Shown piece after piece: positions 31,376 to 39,893 of a DNA stretch of 43,685 nucleotides. The DNA comes from Nitrospirota bacterium (GTDB taxonomy: Bacteria; Nitrospirota; Thermodesulfovibrionia; Thermodesulfovibrionales; UBA9159), in the NCBI GenBank assembly GCA_023475105.1, contig JAMCWJ010000080.1, positions 1 through 43,685 of the forward strand. The letters are read 5' to 3'. The position numbers and the translations under genes were made by a program. How positions within the stretch are numbered: position 1 is the first letter of the stretch; the number at the start of each line of letters is the position of its first letter. The notes beneath the pieces were generated by a model. That model was given only the letters and a program-made list of their open reading frames with translations, was not told where the DNA came from and did not search any database.

Positions 31376-32731
31376 ATGAAGGAAACGAAAATAGTACTTC
31401 CGGACAGAGAGATCCCGAAGCAGTGGTACAACATTATGGCGGACATGCCGCATCTCCCCAAACCGCCGCTCCATCCCGGCACGCTGAAGCCTGTAGGACC
31501 GGATGACCTCTCACCCATCTTCCCGATGTCCCTCATCGAGCAGGAAGTTTCGACTCAGCGGTGGATCGATATTCCCGAAGAAGTCCTCGATATTTATGCC
31601 CTCTGGAGGCCTTCGCCCCTTTACAGGGCCCACCGGCTCGAGAAGGCGCTCGGCACTCCTGCCAGGATTTATTACAAGTATGAGGGCGTGAGCCCGGCGG
31701 GGAGCCACAAGCCGAACACCTCCATCCCCCAGGCGTATTACAACAAGAAGGCGGGGATCAAAAGGATCGCGACCGAGACGGGCGCGGGCCAGTGGGGTGC
31801 GGCGATGTCCCTTGCGGGGAGCCTTTTCGGCCTCGAAGTGACGGTCTACATGGTGAGGGTAAGCTACAATCAGAAACCCTATAGAAGGATCCAGATGGAG
31901 ACCTGGGGCGCGACCGTGCACCCGAGCCCGTCGAACGTGACGAACTCGGGGAGGAAGATCCTTGAGGCAGACCCCGATAGCCCCGGGAGCCTCGGCATCG
32001 CCATATCCGAGGCTGTGGAAGACGCGGCGACCCATAACGACACGAACTACGCCCTCGGCTCGGTGCTGAACCATGTGCTGCTCCATCAGACGGTCATCGG
32101 CCTCGAAGCGAAAAAACAGTTCGAGCTTGCCGGAGACTACCCTGACGTGGTGATCGGGTGCTGCGGCGGAGGGAGCAACCTCGGCGGCGTGAGTTCTCCT
32201 TTCCTCTATGACAAGATACACGGCAGGGAAATGAGGGTCGTCGCGGTCGAGCCCATCTCGTGTCCTACGCTTACCAAGGGAGAATTCAGGTATGATTTCG
32301 GGGACACGGCCGGACTGACCCCCTATCTCATGATGTACACGCTCGGCCATGACTTCGTGCCGCCGGGGATTCACGCGGGCGGACTCAGGTACCATGCCGA
32401 TGCGCCTATCATCTGCCAGCTGTATCACGACAAACTGATCGAAGCGGTCTCCTACGGGCAGACTGTGGTCTTCGATGCGGCGATCAGGTTCGCCAAGACG
32501 GAGGGGATAATCCCTGCGCCCGAGAGCGCGCACGCGATAAAAGCGGTGCTGGATGAAGCGGAGCGCTGCAAAGAGGAGGGCAAGGAAAAGACGGTCTTTT
32601 TCAACCTGAGCGGCCACGGCTACCTCGACCTCACCGCCTATGCGGACTACATCGCGGGAAAACTCGAGGATTACGAATATCCGGATGAAAAGATAAAGCA
32701 GGCACTCGCCAAATTGCCTGCCGTGGGGTAG
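31376..32731 (+). CDS. trpB2: Tryptophan synthase beta-like protein TrpB2
   Basis: 451 residues from the ATG at 31376, preceded by GGAGGAAG. It is a PLP enzyme of the TrpB2 subfamily, longer than TrpB1, with the extended N-terminus ([18 protein letters not shown]) and Arg-Pro-Ser-Pro-Leu segment. PLP Lys112 lies in GSHKPNTS, and the phosphate loop [11 protein letters not shown] is present. Also typical are ETGAGQWG and [20 protein letters not shown]. TrpB2 is thought to work without a permanent TrpA complex, converting serine plus free indole to tryptophan. A classical trpB1-trpA pair lies 5 kb downstream. Confidence 0.95.
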   Translation: MKETKIVLPDREIPKQWYNIMADMPHLPKPPLHPGTLKPVGPDDLSPIFPMSLIEQEVSTQRWIDIPEEVLDIYALWRPSPLYRAHRLEKALGTPARIYYKYEGVSPAGSHKPNTSIPQAYYNKKAGIKRIATETGAGQWGAAMSLAGSLFGLEVTVYMVRVSYNQKPYRRIQMETWGATVHPSPSNVTNSGRKILEADPDSPGSLGIAISEAVEDAATHNDTNYALGSVLNHVLLHQTVIGLEAKKQFELAGDYPDVVIGCCGGGSNLGGVSSPFLYDKIHGREMRVVAVEPISCPTLTKGEFRYDFGDTAGLTPYLMMYTLGHDFVPPGIHAGGLRYHADAPIICQLYHDKLIEAVSYGQTVVFDAAIRFAKTEGIIPAPESAHAIKAVLDEAERCKEEGKEKTVFFNLSGHGYLDLTAYADYIAGKLEDYEYPDEKIKQALAKLPAVG

Positions 32732-32775
32732 GTGCAGGGAATATCTTCTGAAACGTTTTGCATAACCCTCCCCCC

Positions 32776-32804
32776 CCCGTCCTGCCCGGTAAAGGGAGGA
32801 CGGG
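32776..32804 (+). promoter_or_regulatory. Hairpin covering a ribosome binding site before trpF
   Basis: CCCGTCCT (32776-32783) and AGGACGGG (32797-32804) pair perfectly over eight bases. The 3' arm includes most of the GGAGG that would serve an ATG at 32805. It also follows a nine-C run (32770-32778). It may end the trpC-trpB2 transcript or hide the upstream start of trpF. Confidence 0.5.
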
Positions 32805-32843
32805 ATGTCGAGTCCGGAGCAGCCCGAGTCTGAGGTGAGTTGT

Positions 32844-33452
32844 ATGGTCAAAGTGAAGATATGCGGCATCACAAACATTGATGATGCCCTCGCCGCGGTC
32901 GATGCCGGCGCCGATGCGCTCGGGTTTGTTTTTTACAAGGGCAGTCCGAGGTGCGTCACCCCTGATGTGGCGAGAGATATCATCCGCCGGCTGCCCCCTC
33001 TTGTCGCGACGGTCGGGGTTTTCGTCGACGAAAGGCCGGACCGTGTCGAAAAGGTCATGCGGGATGCATCCCTCGACATTGCTCAGCTGCACGGACACGA
33101 AGCGCCTGAGGACTGTCTGATCGCCGGGAGGACGATCAAGGCGATCAGGGTGAGAGAACTGAGCGACCTTGCCCCTTTGAGGAGTTACCGGGTCTCGGCC
33201 TTTCTCCTGGATACCTATGCGCAGGATTCCCTGGGAGGGACGGGCCAGATATTCAACTGGGACATCGCGGTTGAGGCAAAGCGGATGGCGAGAATAATCC
33301 TTGCGGGGGGACTGAACCCGGACAACATCGAAAAGGCTGTGCGATGGGTCAGACCTTACGCGGTCGATGTGAGCAGCGGTGTGGAGGAAGAAAGAGGCAA
33401 GAAAGACCACGAAAAGATACGGCTTTTCATCGAAAGGGCGAAGGGCGTCTAA
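32844..33452 (+). CDS. trpF: Phosphoribosylanthranilate isomerase
   Basis: 203 residues from the ATG at 32844, where the family's usual MVKVKICGITN begins and GAGGTGA precedes. An ATG at 32805 with GGAGG would add 13 non-conserved residues, but its binding site lies inside a hairpin. Further motifs: GFVFYKGSPRCVTPD, VGVFVDE, QLHGHE, LLDTYAQDSLGGTGQIFNW and AGGLNPDNIEKAV. It converts PRA to CdRP before TrpC. The gene follows trpB2 after about 110 bases. Confidence 0.95.
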   Translation: MVKVKICGITNIDDALAAVDAGADALGFVFYKGSPRCVTPDVARDIIRRLPPLVATVGVFVDERPDRVEKVMRDASLDIAQLHGHEAPEDCLIAGRTIKAIRVRELSDLAPLRSYRVSAFLLDTYAQDSLGGTGQIFNWDIAVEAKRMARIILAGGLNPDNIEKAVRWVRPYAVDVSSGVEEERGKKDHEKIRLFIERAKGV

Positions 33453-33461
33453 AGCGCTCTG

Positions 33462-33490
33462 TTGCCCTGTCGCATCGTTTGCATTACAAT
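33462..33490 (+). promoter_or_regulatory. Promoter of the 352-residue membrane protein gene
   Basis: TTGCCC (33462-33467), 17-base spacer, TACAAT (33485-33490). The leader to the ATG at 33533 would be about 36 bases and holds GGGAGGTAGG. Confidence 0.55.
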
Positions 33491-33532
33491 ATGATACGCT
33501 GTCAACGCGCAACAGGGAGGTAGGTCCGGAAG

Positions 33533-34591
33533 ATGCCGGAGAACGCGGTCGGATTTAAAGAGGCTATACAGAACGGTCTGGGGATTATCAACAGGAACTG
33601 GCAGCTCGTCGCGATCCAGGTCGGCGCAATGTTCGCGAGTTTTCTCGGCTTTTTCGTCCTCGTCGGCATTCCGCTGGCGGTCGCCTTCATCATCTTCGGC
33701 CTGGACCTCACAGAGCTTTCGCGGATCGAGGACATCTTCAGGACATTCAGGGAGCCGGCTGAAATCCTTTCGAAGTACTTCGCCCTCGTGGTCCTCGTAC
33801 TGACGAGCCTGCTCTTGTATGCGACGGCGGTGCTTTCCCTCGGCATCTTTCTCTTCGGCGGGTCGATCGGGGTGATCGGCAGGTCGATGGAAGGCAATCT
33901 CGAAAAATTTCATATGAAGGTCTTCCTCTCCGAGGGGAAAAGGCTGTTTTTCCCCCTCGTCGGATTTACGACGCTGATCGGCCTCATATTCGTTCTGGTC
34001 GCCTTTGTCCTCGGCCTGTTCGGAGGCATGATATCCGCTGTCGTCTCGATTGCGAAAGAGCAGGAGGCGACGCTCGCGCTCTTCCTGGGGATATTCTTCT
34101 CCCTGATCCTCTTTGTGATCGGACTAGCCCTGATCCTGGTGACCCTCTCCCTTACCGTTTACGGGTCTGCCGTCATGGCCATGAAGGGCCCGGGGCCGAT
34201 GAAAGCGATCAGGGAGGCGGCCCGCTACCTGCATTCGCACGCAAACGCTTTTTATTTCTATTGTCTCGTTTTTTTTGCATATCTCTTTATCAGTTTTGTC
34301 GTCCTGTCCCTGGGATACCCGATCGGCCTCATTCCCCTGATCGGATCTCCGATGGCCGTGCTCTATCAGTTTGCCGCCTACGTGATTCAGAGTTATCTCG
34401 GTCTCGCGCTGATCGCAACGCTTTTTTCGTACTATTTTTATTCGACGAAGGAAATCGGGCCGGCAGAGGCGCATGAGCAGGACTCGGGACCTACGCCTGA
34501 AGGACCCGGTCACGAGGAAGGTACCGCTGGGCCTCAAGCTCCCGGGCAAGACATTCTTCCTCCGGAGAAGGAACCGAGCAGCGAAAGGTGA
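33533..34591 (+). CDS. Multi-pass membrane protein of unknown function
   Basis: 352 residues with about six or seven long hydrophobic segments, the first at about 25-55 and the last at about 275-300. A charged loop (IEDIFRTFREPAEILSKYF) lies between the first two. The C-terminal ~50 residues are polar and low-complexity (Pro, Glu, Gly), probably disordered cytoplasm. I recognise no specific family; it resembles the loosely defined glycerophosphodiesterase-membrane-domain/DUF4013-type proteins in its repeated helix pattern, but this is weak. The last 101 bases overlap the end of the convergent lipoate-ligase gene. GGGAGG lies upstream of the start. It is placed among trp genes without an evident link. 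Confidence 0.7.
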   Translation: MPENAVGFKEAIQNGLGIINRNWQLVAIQVGAMFASFLGFFVLVGIPLAVAFIIFGLDLTELSRIEDIFRTFREPAEILSKYFALVVLVLTSLLLYATAVLSLGIFLFGGSIGVIGRSMEGNLEKFHMKVFLSEGKRLFFPLVGFTTLIGLIFVLVAFVLGLFGGMISAVVSIAKEQEATLALFLGIFFSLILFVIGLALILVTLSLTVYGSAVMAMKGPGPMKAIREAARYLHSHANAFYFYCLVFFAYLFISFVVLSLGYPIGLIPLIGSPMAVLYQFAAYVIQSYLGLALIATLFSYYFYSTKEIGPAEAHEQDSGPTPEGPGHEEGTAGPQAPGQDILPPEKEPSSER

Positions 34592-35279
34592 CGCGGAACG
34601 TCTTTTCGAAGGAGCTTTTGATCGCCTCCCGGAACGCCGCCGGGTCGAGTCCGGGCAGCAGGTCCCTCAATCCGGTCATCGCTTCCTCGGCTTGAGTGGA
34701 GGAGGCGTGAGCGAATATCCTCTTTGTCCCTTCCTCGTCCACTGAATAAGGGATAGAGCCCTGCTGCAGGAGTCCGTGCTTCCAGCGTTTCTGAGCCGAA
34801 CCCACGAGTTTCCTGCCCTCATGACTTATTTCTCCGTACGAGGTGGACCGGAAACAGAGGGGACTCCGGGAGAGGTTTCTGCCGGTCTCCCTTTCTTCCT
34901 TCATCGTGACGCGAAGTCCGAGCGTTTCGAGCGCCGACACAAAGGCGGTGCTCAACTGACGGTACGAAGCGAGAAGACCTCCGGAGAAGGACCCTTCATT
35001 CCTCGACGAAAAACTGTAGGTGAGTTCGTCTCCGTGCAGGATAGCCCGCCCGCCGGTCGGTCTCCTGACCACTGGAATGGCACGGCTGAGGCAATAGTCG
35101 AGGTCGATGTCGGTTATCTTCTGGAATGATCCGAGGCTTACCGAGGGTCTTTCCCAACCGTAGAGGCGCAGGACCGGAGGGGGGTCGCCTTTTTGCACGG
35201 TGAGAGCCAGGGCTTCGTCCAGCGCCATATTGTAAGAAGCTGCGCACGGGCCTGAATCGATGAACCGCCACTCAGTCAC
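34491..35279 (-). CDS. Lipoate-protein ligase/octanoyltransferase (LipM/LplA family)
   Basis: 262 residues from the GTG at 35279, which has AAGGGG nine bases upstream. A GTG at 35330, overlapping the cooT stop (GTGA), would add 17 unconserved residues and is possible. The BPL/LplA fold shows as GPCAASYNMALDEAL, VVRRPTGGRAILHGDELTYSF and GRKLVGSAQKRWKHGLLQQGSI (catalytic Lys). A Cys lies in PLCFRSTSYGEI at the LipM active-site position, which favours octanoyl transfer over ATP-dependent ligation. It attaches octanoate or lipoate to GcvH or dehydrogenase E2 domains. It is downstream of cooT on the same strand. Confidence 0.88.
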   Translation of the reverse strand: MTEWRFIDSGPCAASYNMALDEALALTVQKGDPPPVLRLYGWERPSVSLGSFQKITDIDLDYCLSRAIPVVRRPTGGRAILHGDELTYSFSSRNEGSFSGGLLASYRQLSTAFVSALETLGLRVTMKEERETGRNLSRSPLCFRSTSYGEISHEGRKLVGSAQKRWKHGLLQQGSIPYSVDEEGTKRIFAHASSTQAEEAMTGLRDLLPGLDPAAFREAIKSSFEKTFRVTFRCSVPSPEEECLARELEAQRYLPRDRVLQA

Positions 35280-35326
35280 GGGCTGTTTCCCCTTTTCAGA
35301 ACCACGCCCGGGCAGGCCCGGCCGTG

Positions 35327-35515
35327 TCACTTACGTTCGAGAATGAGCCTGTGACCGGGAAGGGAAATCTCCCTGATCGCGCCTTCGAATATCTTCTGTT
35401 CGCCGAAGAGGTTCCTCAGAAATACCCTGCCCTCCTCGGTTTTCGCGGTATTCACGTTTTCGAGATAGAGCTCTTCATTGCCATCTTTTACGATATATGC
35501 ATTGAGATCGCACAT
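35327..35515 (-). CDS. CooT-family nickel-binding protein
   Basis: 62 residues from the ATG at 35515, which follows a strong CAGGAGG; the longer ORF from 35554 is rejected. The protein begins MCDLNAYIVKDGNEELYLEN and ends in ISLPGHRLILERK, the full CooT pattern with the conserved Cys2. CooT helps insert nickel into carbon monoxide dehydrogenase, and homologues are common in anaerobes; a small SH3-like fold is known for the family. No CODH genes are in the window. The stop overlaps a possible GTG start of the lipoate-ligase gene, so the two are co-transcribed. Confidence 0.9.
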   Translation of the reverse strand: MCDLNAYIVKDGNEELYLENVNTAKTEEGRVFLRNLFGEQKIFEGAIREISLPGHRLILERK

Positions 35516-35649
35516 CTGAATCCTCCTGTTGTTATTGTGCAGAGGAGACTCCAACTGCTATAAAAAGTATAAAGAATAGGAGAAAGGGGTGTCAAACGCA
35601 TTTGCTTGCCTGCGGTCTCCTCGGTCATTCTTACACACTCATGCATCGA

Positions 35650-35717
35650 TGAATTCTCGACGGGACAGAGGCCCCGCGCTCATTCTCGCTCTGCTCCGAG
35701 GCTTTTGCCTCTCTATT
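35650..35717 (+). repeat. Dispersed intergenic repeat, copy B
   Basis: About 65 bases matching 20704-20770 closely, including the complete CTCCGAGGCTTTTGCCTCT hairpin end. It occupies the non-coding 35516-35848 region between cooT and the ROK kinase gene. Confidence 0.7.
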
Positions 35718-35799
35718 CTCCATAGATACATGGAGGACTATCGGCAAAAGAAACCGCCCGGCACCTCTGTCCTGCCGGGGGCGTTGTACACTGATGGGC

Positions 35800-35827
35800 T
35801 TAACTTATTTCTTGCATCCACTATAAT
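35800..35827 (+). promoter_or_regulatory. Promoter of the ROK kinase gene
   Basis: A perfect TATAAT at 35822-35827, with TTAACT 16 bases upstream (35800-35805). The ATG at 35849 follows AAAAGGAAGG. Confidence 0.5.
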
Positions 35828-35848
35828 AGAAAAGGAAGGAAACAAGCC

Positions 35849-36695
35849 ATGTACGTACTTTTTGACATCGGCGGGACCAAGATGCGGATAGCCTTCTCGC
35901 ACGACGGCGCCACCTTCGGTGAACCGAAGGTTATACCCACTCCTCCTGATTTCGGGGAAGGCATGAAGGCCTTCGGGAGTGCGGGTGCGCGAACTTGCGG
36001 GAGTGCGGCCGATACGGGCTGCAGCCGGCGGCATCGCAGGTCCGATCGACAGGGAAAAGACCAGGCTGGTGAATTCCCCCCATATATCGGGCTGGGTACA
36101 GAAACCCCTTCAGAGAGAACTCGGGAAGATTCTCGATGCCCCTGTGTACGTCGAAAACGATGCGGCCATGGTCGGCCTGGGTGAGGCGACCTACGGGGAA
36201 GGCAAGGGGAAAGAGATCGTCGTGTATATCACCGTCAGCACGGGCATAGGCGGCGTGCGGGTGCTCGATGGGGCGATCGACAGAAGTGCGATGGGATTCG
36301 AACCCGGACACCAGATCATCGACGCCGACGGAACGCTCTGCCCCGAATGCGGGAGTGTTCCGGGGTATTTCGAAAAGTACGCTTCCGGCTCCGCCATCGA
36401 ATTACGCTACGGGGGAAAGCCGTGTGAGATCAAAGACCCTGCCGTATGGGAGGAAGAGGCGCGCTTCCTCGCATACGGGCTGAACAATACGATAGTGCAC
36501 TGGTCCCCCGATATTCTGATCCTTGGTGGGTCCGTCATGCAGAGCGTCTCGATCGAAAGGGTCCGCTTCCATCTGCGCACCGTCCTGAAGATATTTCCCC
36601 GGCCACCGTTCATCGCCGGAGCCGTGCTCGGCGATTTCGGGGGCCTTTACGGCGCACTGCATTTCCTGAATCACCTGCATAAGCAAAAACGATGA
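35849..36695 (+). pseudogene. ROK-family sugar kinase, frameshifted
   Basis: The N-terminus MYVLFDIGGTKMRIAFS (ATP phosphate loop) is in one frame. The rest, from about 35986, is in the +1 frame, with AAAGGIAGPIDREKTRLVNSPHISGW, VYVENDAAMVGLGEA (catalytic Asp), ITVSTGIGGVRV, FEPGHQ and a C-terminal GLYGALHFLN. Deleting one G from the GGG at 35983-35985 gives a continuous 281-residue ROK kinase through KAFGSAVRELAG. The zinc motif is unusual: CPECGSVPGYFE keeps two Cys but has Tyr where the third normally lies. The likely substrate is glucose or N-acetyl-hexosamine. It is either an assembly error or a recent pseudogene. Confidence 0.85.
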
Positions 36696-36828
36696 AATAA
36701 GAATCAGGACAAAGGCTCCGATCGTCCCGTGTGAGCCGCCGGGGCGCAGGCGCCGAGAGCCGCAACGTCGCTTCCGCATCTAGTCTTCCTGCGGCCGGCC
36801 CTGACGTTTTCCGGTACCGGGAGTGAGT

Positions 36829-36841
36829 GTGCTATAATATC
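36829..36841 (+). promoter_or_regulatory. Extended -10 promoter upstream of trpB1
   Basis: GTGCTATAATATC with TGCTATAAT as a perfect extended -10; no -35. It is identical over 13 bases to the site upstream of purD. Transcription would start near 36845, leaving only the ATC at 36873 or the GTG at 36927 as trpB1 starts. Confidence 0.55.
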
Positions 36842-36872
36842 AAGTTATAGGGCACGATTCGGGAGGAAAACC

Positions 36873-38072
36873 ATCAAGAAATTACCTGACAAGAGAGGCT
36901 ATTTCGGTCAATACGGAGGGCGTTTTGTGCCCGAGACGCTCATGCCGGCTCTTCTCGAGCTCGAAAAAGTCTATCTCGACTCGAGAAAGGACAGGGAATT
37001 TCGGAAAGAACTTGCCCACCTGGCGAAGACTTACATCGGGAGGCCGACGCCGCTTTACTTCGCGAAGCGTCTCACGGAACAGCTCGGCGGCGCAAAGCTC
37101 TACTTCAAGCGGGAGGACCTTGCGCACACAGGCGCTCACAAGATCAACAATGCCCTTGGCCAGGCCTTGCTCGCCGAAAGGATGGGGAAGAAAAGGGTCA
37201 TCGCGGAGACGGGGGCGGGCCAGCACGGAGTCGCCACGGCAACGGGCGCGGCCTTTACGGGCCTCGAGTGCGAGATCTACATGGGCTCCGTCGACATGAA
37301 GCGGCAGGGATTGAATGTCTTCAGGATGAAGCTCCTCGGCGCGCGGGTGAGGGAGGTGTCGATCGGCTCGCAGACGCTGAAGGATGCGATCAATGAGGCG
37401 TTGAGAGACTGGACGACGAATGTGAGGACAACTCACTACGTCATGGGCACGGTGTTCGGCCCGCACCCCTTTCCCCTGATCGTAAGAGATTTCCAGTCCG
37501 TTATCGGCGCCGAGACGAGAAAGCAGGTTGTTGAGGCCGAGGGCCGTCTGCCGTCGTGTCTCATCGCCTGTGTCGGGGGTGGGAGCAACGCCATGGGTCT
37601 TTTCTCTGCCTTCCTGAAAGACAAGGTGGCGATGATCGGTGTCGAGGCGGGCGGCAGGGGGATCGAGAGCGGCGAGCACGCGGCGAGGTTTGCGGGCGGT
37701 TCCCTCGGTGTCTTCCAGGGGACAAAGACCTATCTTCTTCAGGACGATGCCGGCAATATCCTCGGCACCCATTCGGTTTCGGCAGGACTCGATTATGCCG
37801 CGGTCGGGCCGGAACATCCGTACCTGCGCGACATCGGCCGTGTTCGGTACACGTACGCTACGGACGACGAGGCGTTATCGGCCTTCGAACTCTTGAGCAG
37901 AACCGAAGGAATAATCCCCGCCCTCGAATCGTCCCATGCCGTTGCGGAAGCGGTGAAACTCGCTCCGAAAATGGGAAGGGATGAAATCATCGTGGTGAAC
38001 CTTTCCGGACGCGGCGATAAGGACGTGCAGCAGGTTGCGGCGATCAAAGGAATAGGATTGCAGGCCGAATGA
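36873..38072 (+). CDS. trpB: Tryptophan synthase beta chain (TrpB1), apparent AUC start
   Basis: 399 residues if translation begins at ATC 36873. The codons there read (I)[26 protein letters not shown], an exact TrpB N-terminus, and GGGAGG lies at ideal distance. No ATG, GTG or TTG precedes in frame. The first conventional start, GTG 36927, would delete the conserved [13 protein letters not shown] Lys90 lies in [18 protein letters not shown] and the TrpA-contact regions are intact. TrpB joins indole and serine with TrpA. The stop overlaps trpA (ATGA). Confidence 0.93.
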   Translation: MKKLPDKRGYFGQYGGRFVPETLMPALLELEKVYLDSRKDREFRKELAHLAKTYIGRPTPLYFAKRLTEQLGGAKLYFKREDLAHTGAHKINNALGQALLAERMGKKRVIAETGAGQHGVATATGAAFTGLECEIYMGSVDMKRQGLNVFRMKLLGARVREVSIGSQTLKDAINEALRDWTTNVRTTHYVMGTVFGPHPFPLIVRDFQSVIGAETRKQVVEAEGRLPSCLIACVGGGSNAMGLFSAFLKDKVAMIGVEAGGRGIESGEHAARFAGGSLGVFQGTKTYLLQDDAGNILGTHSVSAGLDYAAVGPEHPYLRDIGRVRYTYATDDEALSAFELLSRTEGIIPALESSHAVAEAVKLAPKMGRDEIIVVNLSGRGDKDVQQVAAIKGIGLQAE

Positions 38073-38842
38073 ACAGGATCGAAGCTGCTTTCAGGAGATT
38101 GAAGGGTCTTGGCGGAAAGGCGTTCATCCCATATATCATGGCCGGAGACCCGAGTCTCGAGGCGACAGAGGAGAAAGTCCTTTTACTCGAAAAATGCGGC
38201 GCGGACATCGTCGAACTCGGAGTGCCGTTTACCGACCCCCTTGCGGACGGGCCGACGATCCAGAGGGCTGCAGAGAGGGCATTGCGTGCAGGAGTTACGC
38301 TCACAAGAGTCATCGGACTCGTGGGACAGCTGAGGCAGAAAAGCGCTGTCCCCCTCGTACTCATGACCTACTACAATCCCGTGTTCCGGTACGGTATCGA
38401 ACGGTTCGTCGGAGACGCGTCGAACGCCGGTGTCGACGGGCTGATCGTGCCCGATCTTCCGCCCGATGAGGCAGCCGACCTTATACGTTTTTCGAAGCGG
38501 AAGGGTCTTGCGACGATCTTCCTCCTCGCGCCGACTTCTACCGGAGAAAGGATGCAGAAGGTGGCGAAGGCTTCGACGGGCTTCATTTACTACGTCTCGA
38601 TGACCGGTATCACGGGCTCGGCCCTTTCCGTGAACGACTCCCTGCGGGAATCGATCGCAGCGGTGCGTGCGATGACTCGCAAGCCCGTGGCGGTCGGCTT
38701 CGGTATTTCGAACCCCGGGGAGGCGAAGGATATTGCGGAGCTTGCCGACGGCGTGATCGTCGGCAGCGCTATCGTGAAAAGACTCCACGAATCGCCCCGA
38801 AGCCTCGAGGAGTTTCTCTGCGGACTGAGGAAGGCGATCTGA
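38069..38842 (+). CDS. trpA: Tryptophan synthase alpha chain
   Basis: 257 residues. Catalytic Glu49 ([12 protein letters not shown]) and Asp60 (PLAD) are both present, with [45 protein letters not shown] and [11 protein letters not shown]. It cleaves indole-glycerol phosphate and channels indole to TrpB. The start overlaps the trpB stop by four bases (ATGA), typical of this pair. accD follows 205 bases downstream, a gene order seen in many bacteria (trpB-trpA-accD). Confidence 0.97.
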   Translation: MNRIEAAFRRLKGLGGKAFIPYIMAGDPSLEATEEKVLLLEKCGADIVELGVPFTDPLADGPTIQRAAERALRAGVTLTRVIGLVGQLRQKSAVPLVLMTYYNPVFRYGIERFVGDASNAGVDGLIVPDLPPDEAADLIRFSKRKGLATIFLLAPTSTGERMQKVAKASTGFIYYVSMTGITGSALSVNDSLRESIAAVRAMTRKPVAVGFGISNPGEAKDIAELADGVIVGSAIVKRLHESPRSLEEFLCGLRKAI

Positions 38843-39013
38843 CGAAGCAAGTAGACAGAAAACTGTAGACGGGAGACAGCATAGGGGCAACGGTGATGAG
38901 AAGTTGACCCCTCATTCACAAATTACCGGAGGCTGTCTTAATAATAGGTCTTCGCGAAGAAGCCGTCACCCCCACGAAAGTGGAATTGTCAGATAGGTTT
39001 TAATTACTAATAG

Positions 39014-39037
39014 CTGTTTGCTGTCTACTGTTTGCTG
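39014..39037 (+). repeat. Direct repeats immediately upstream of accD
   Basis: CTGTTTGCTG occurs twice (39014-39023 and 39028-39037), separated by TCTA, ending ten bases before the accD ATG. CTGTCTAC overlapping them has an inverted partner, GTAGACAG, at 38851-38858. It could be an operator or a decayed repeat. No Shine-Dalgarno is seen for accD. Confidence 0.45.
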
Positions 39038-39047
39038 ATTACTGATT

Positions 39048-39893
39048 ATGGCCTGGTTTAGGAAAACGAGAGAACAGAAGATAGAAAAGAAGGTCAAGAT
39101 CCCCGAAGGCCTTTGGGTGAAGTGCGACAACTGCAAGGAGATCGTTTACAAGAAGGAAGTCGAAAGGAGCCTCAAAGTCTGCCCCAAATGCAATTATCAC
39201 TTCAGGATAAGCGCAATGGAGCGCCTGAACCTCATCATCGACGAGGGAAGCTTCGTCGAAATCAACGCGGATGTCGTTTCGGGAGACCCCCTCGGCTTCA
39301 AGGACACCGTTCCGTATAAGGAACGGGTCAGGGAGTACCAGAAAAGGAGCGGCCTTCAGGAGGCGATCATTACCGGCGAGGCCTGCATCAATGAATATCC
39401 CGTCGTGATCGCAATCATGGATTTCTCCTTTCACGGGGGAAGCATGGGTTCTGCCGTGGGCGAGAAGATCGTGAGGGCCGCAGAGGCCTCGGCCGAAAAG
39501 AAGGTTCCCCTCGTCACCGTAGCTTCTTCAGGCGGGGCGAGGATGCAGGAAGGGATTTTCTCCCTTATGCAGATGGCGAAAACCTCTGCTGCTATAGGAA
39601 AACTGAAAGAGGCGGGGATCGCGTATATCTCGATACTCTCTGATCCGACCTTCGGGGGCGTGACCGCGAGCTTCGCCATGCTCGGAGACATCATCATCGC
39701 GGAACCGAAGAGCCTTATAGGATTTGCAGGCCAGCGGGTGATCGAGCAGACGATAAAGCAGCAGCTACCCGAGAACTTTCAGAGGGCCGAGTTTTTTCTC
39801 GAACACGGGATGATCGACATGGTTGTCGACCGAAAGGACCTGAAGGGGACGCTCTCGGTGCTTATCGGGCATCTCTCACCCTCTCTACCGTAG
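39048..39893 (+). CDS. accD: Acetyl-CoA carboxylase carboxyltransferase subunit beta
   Basis: 281 residues. An N-terminal zinc ribbon has Cys26, Cys29, Cys45 and Cys48 ([18 protein letters not shown]). The crotonase-like carboxyltransferase core includes [34 protein letters not shown] and [18 protein letters not shown]. The beta subunit transfers carboxyl from biotin to acetyl-CoA together with AccA. Its last 32 bases overlap the end of murA on the opposite strand. Confidence 0.97.
   Translation: MAWFRKTREQKIEKKVKIPEGLWVKCDNCKEIVYKKEVERSLKVCPKCNYHFRISAMERLNLIIDEGSFVEINADVVSGDPLGFKDTVPYKERVREYQKRSGLQEAIITGEACINEYPVVIAIMDFSFHGGSMGSAVGEKIVRAAEASAEKKVPLVTVASSGGARMQEGIFSLMQMAKTSAAIGKLKEAGIAYISILSDPTFGGVTASFAMLGDIIIAEPKSLIGFAGQRVIEQTIKQQLPENFQRAEFFLEHGMIDMVVDRKDLKGTLSVLIGHLSPSLP

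Noticed and set aside
31511-32878. A 455-codon open frame on the minus strand
   Set aside because: Antisense to trpB2, which has full family motifs.
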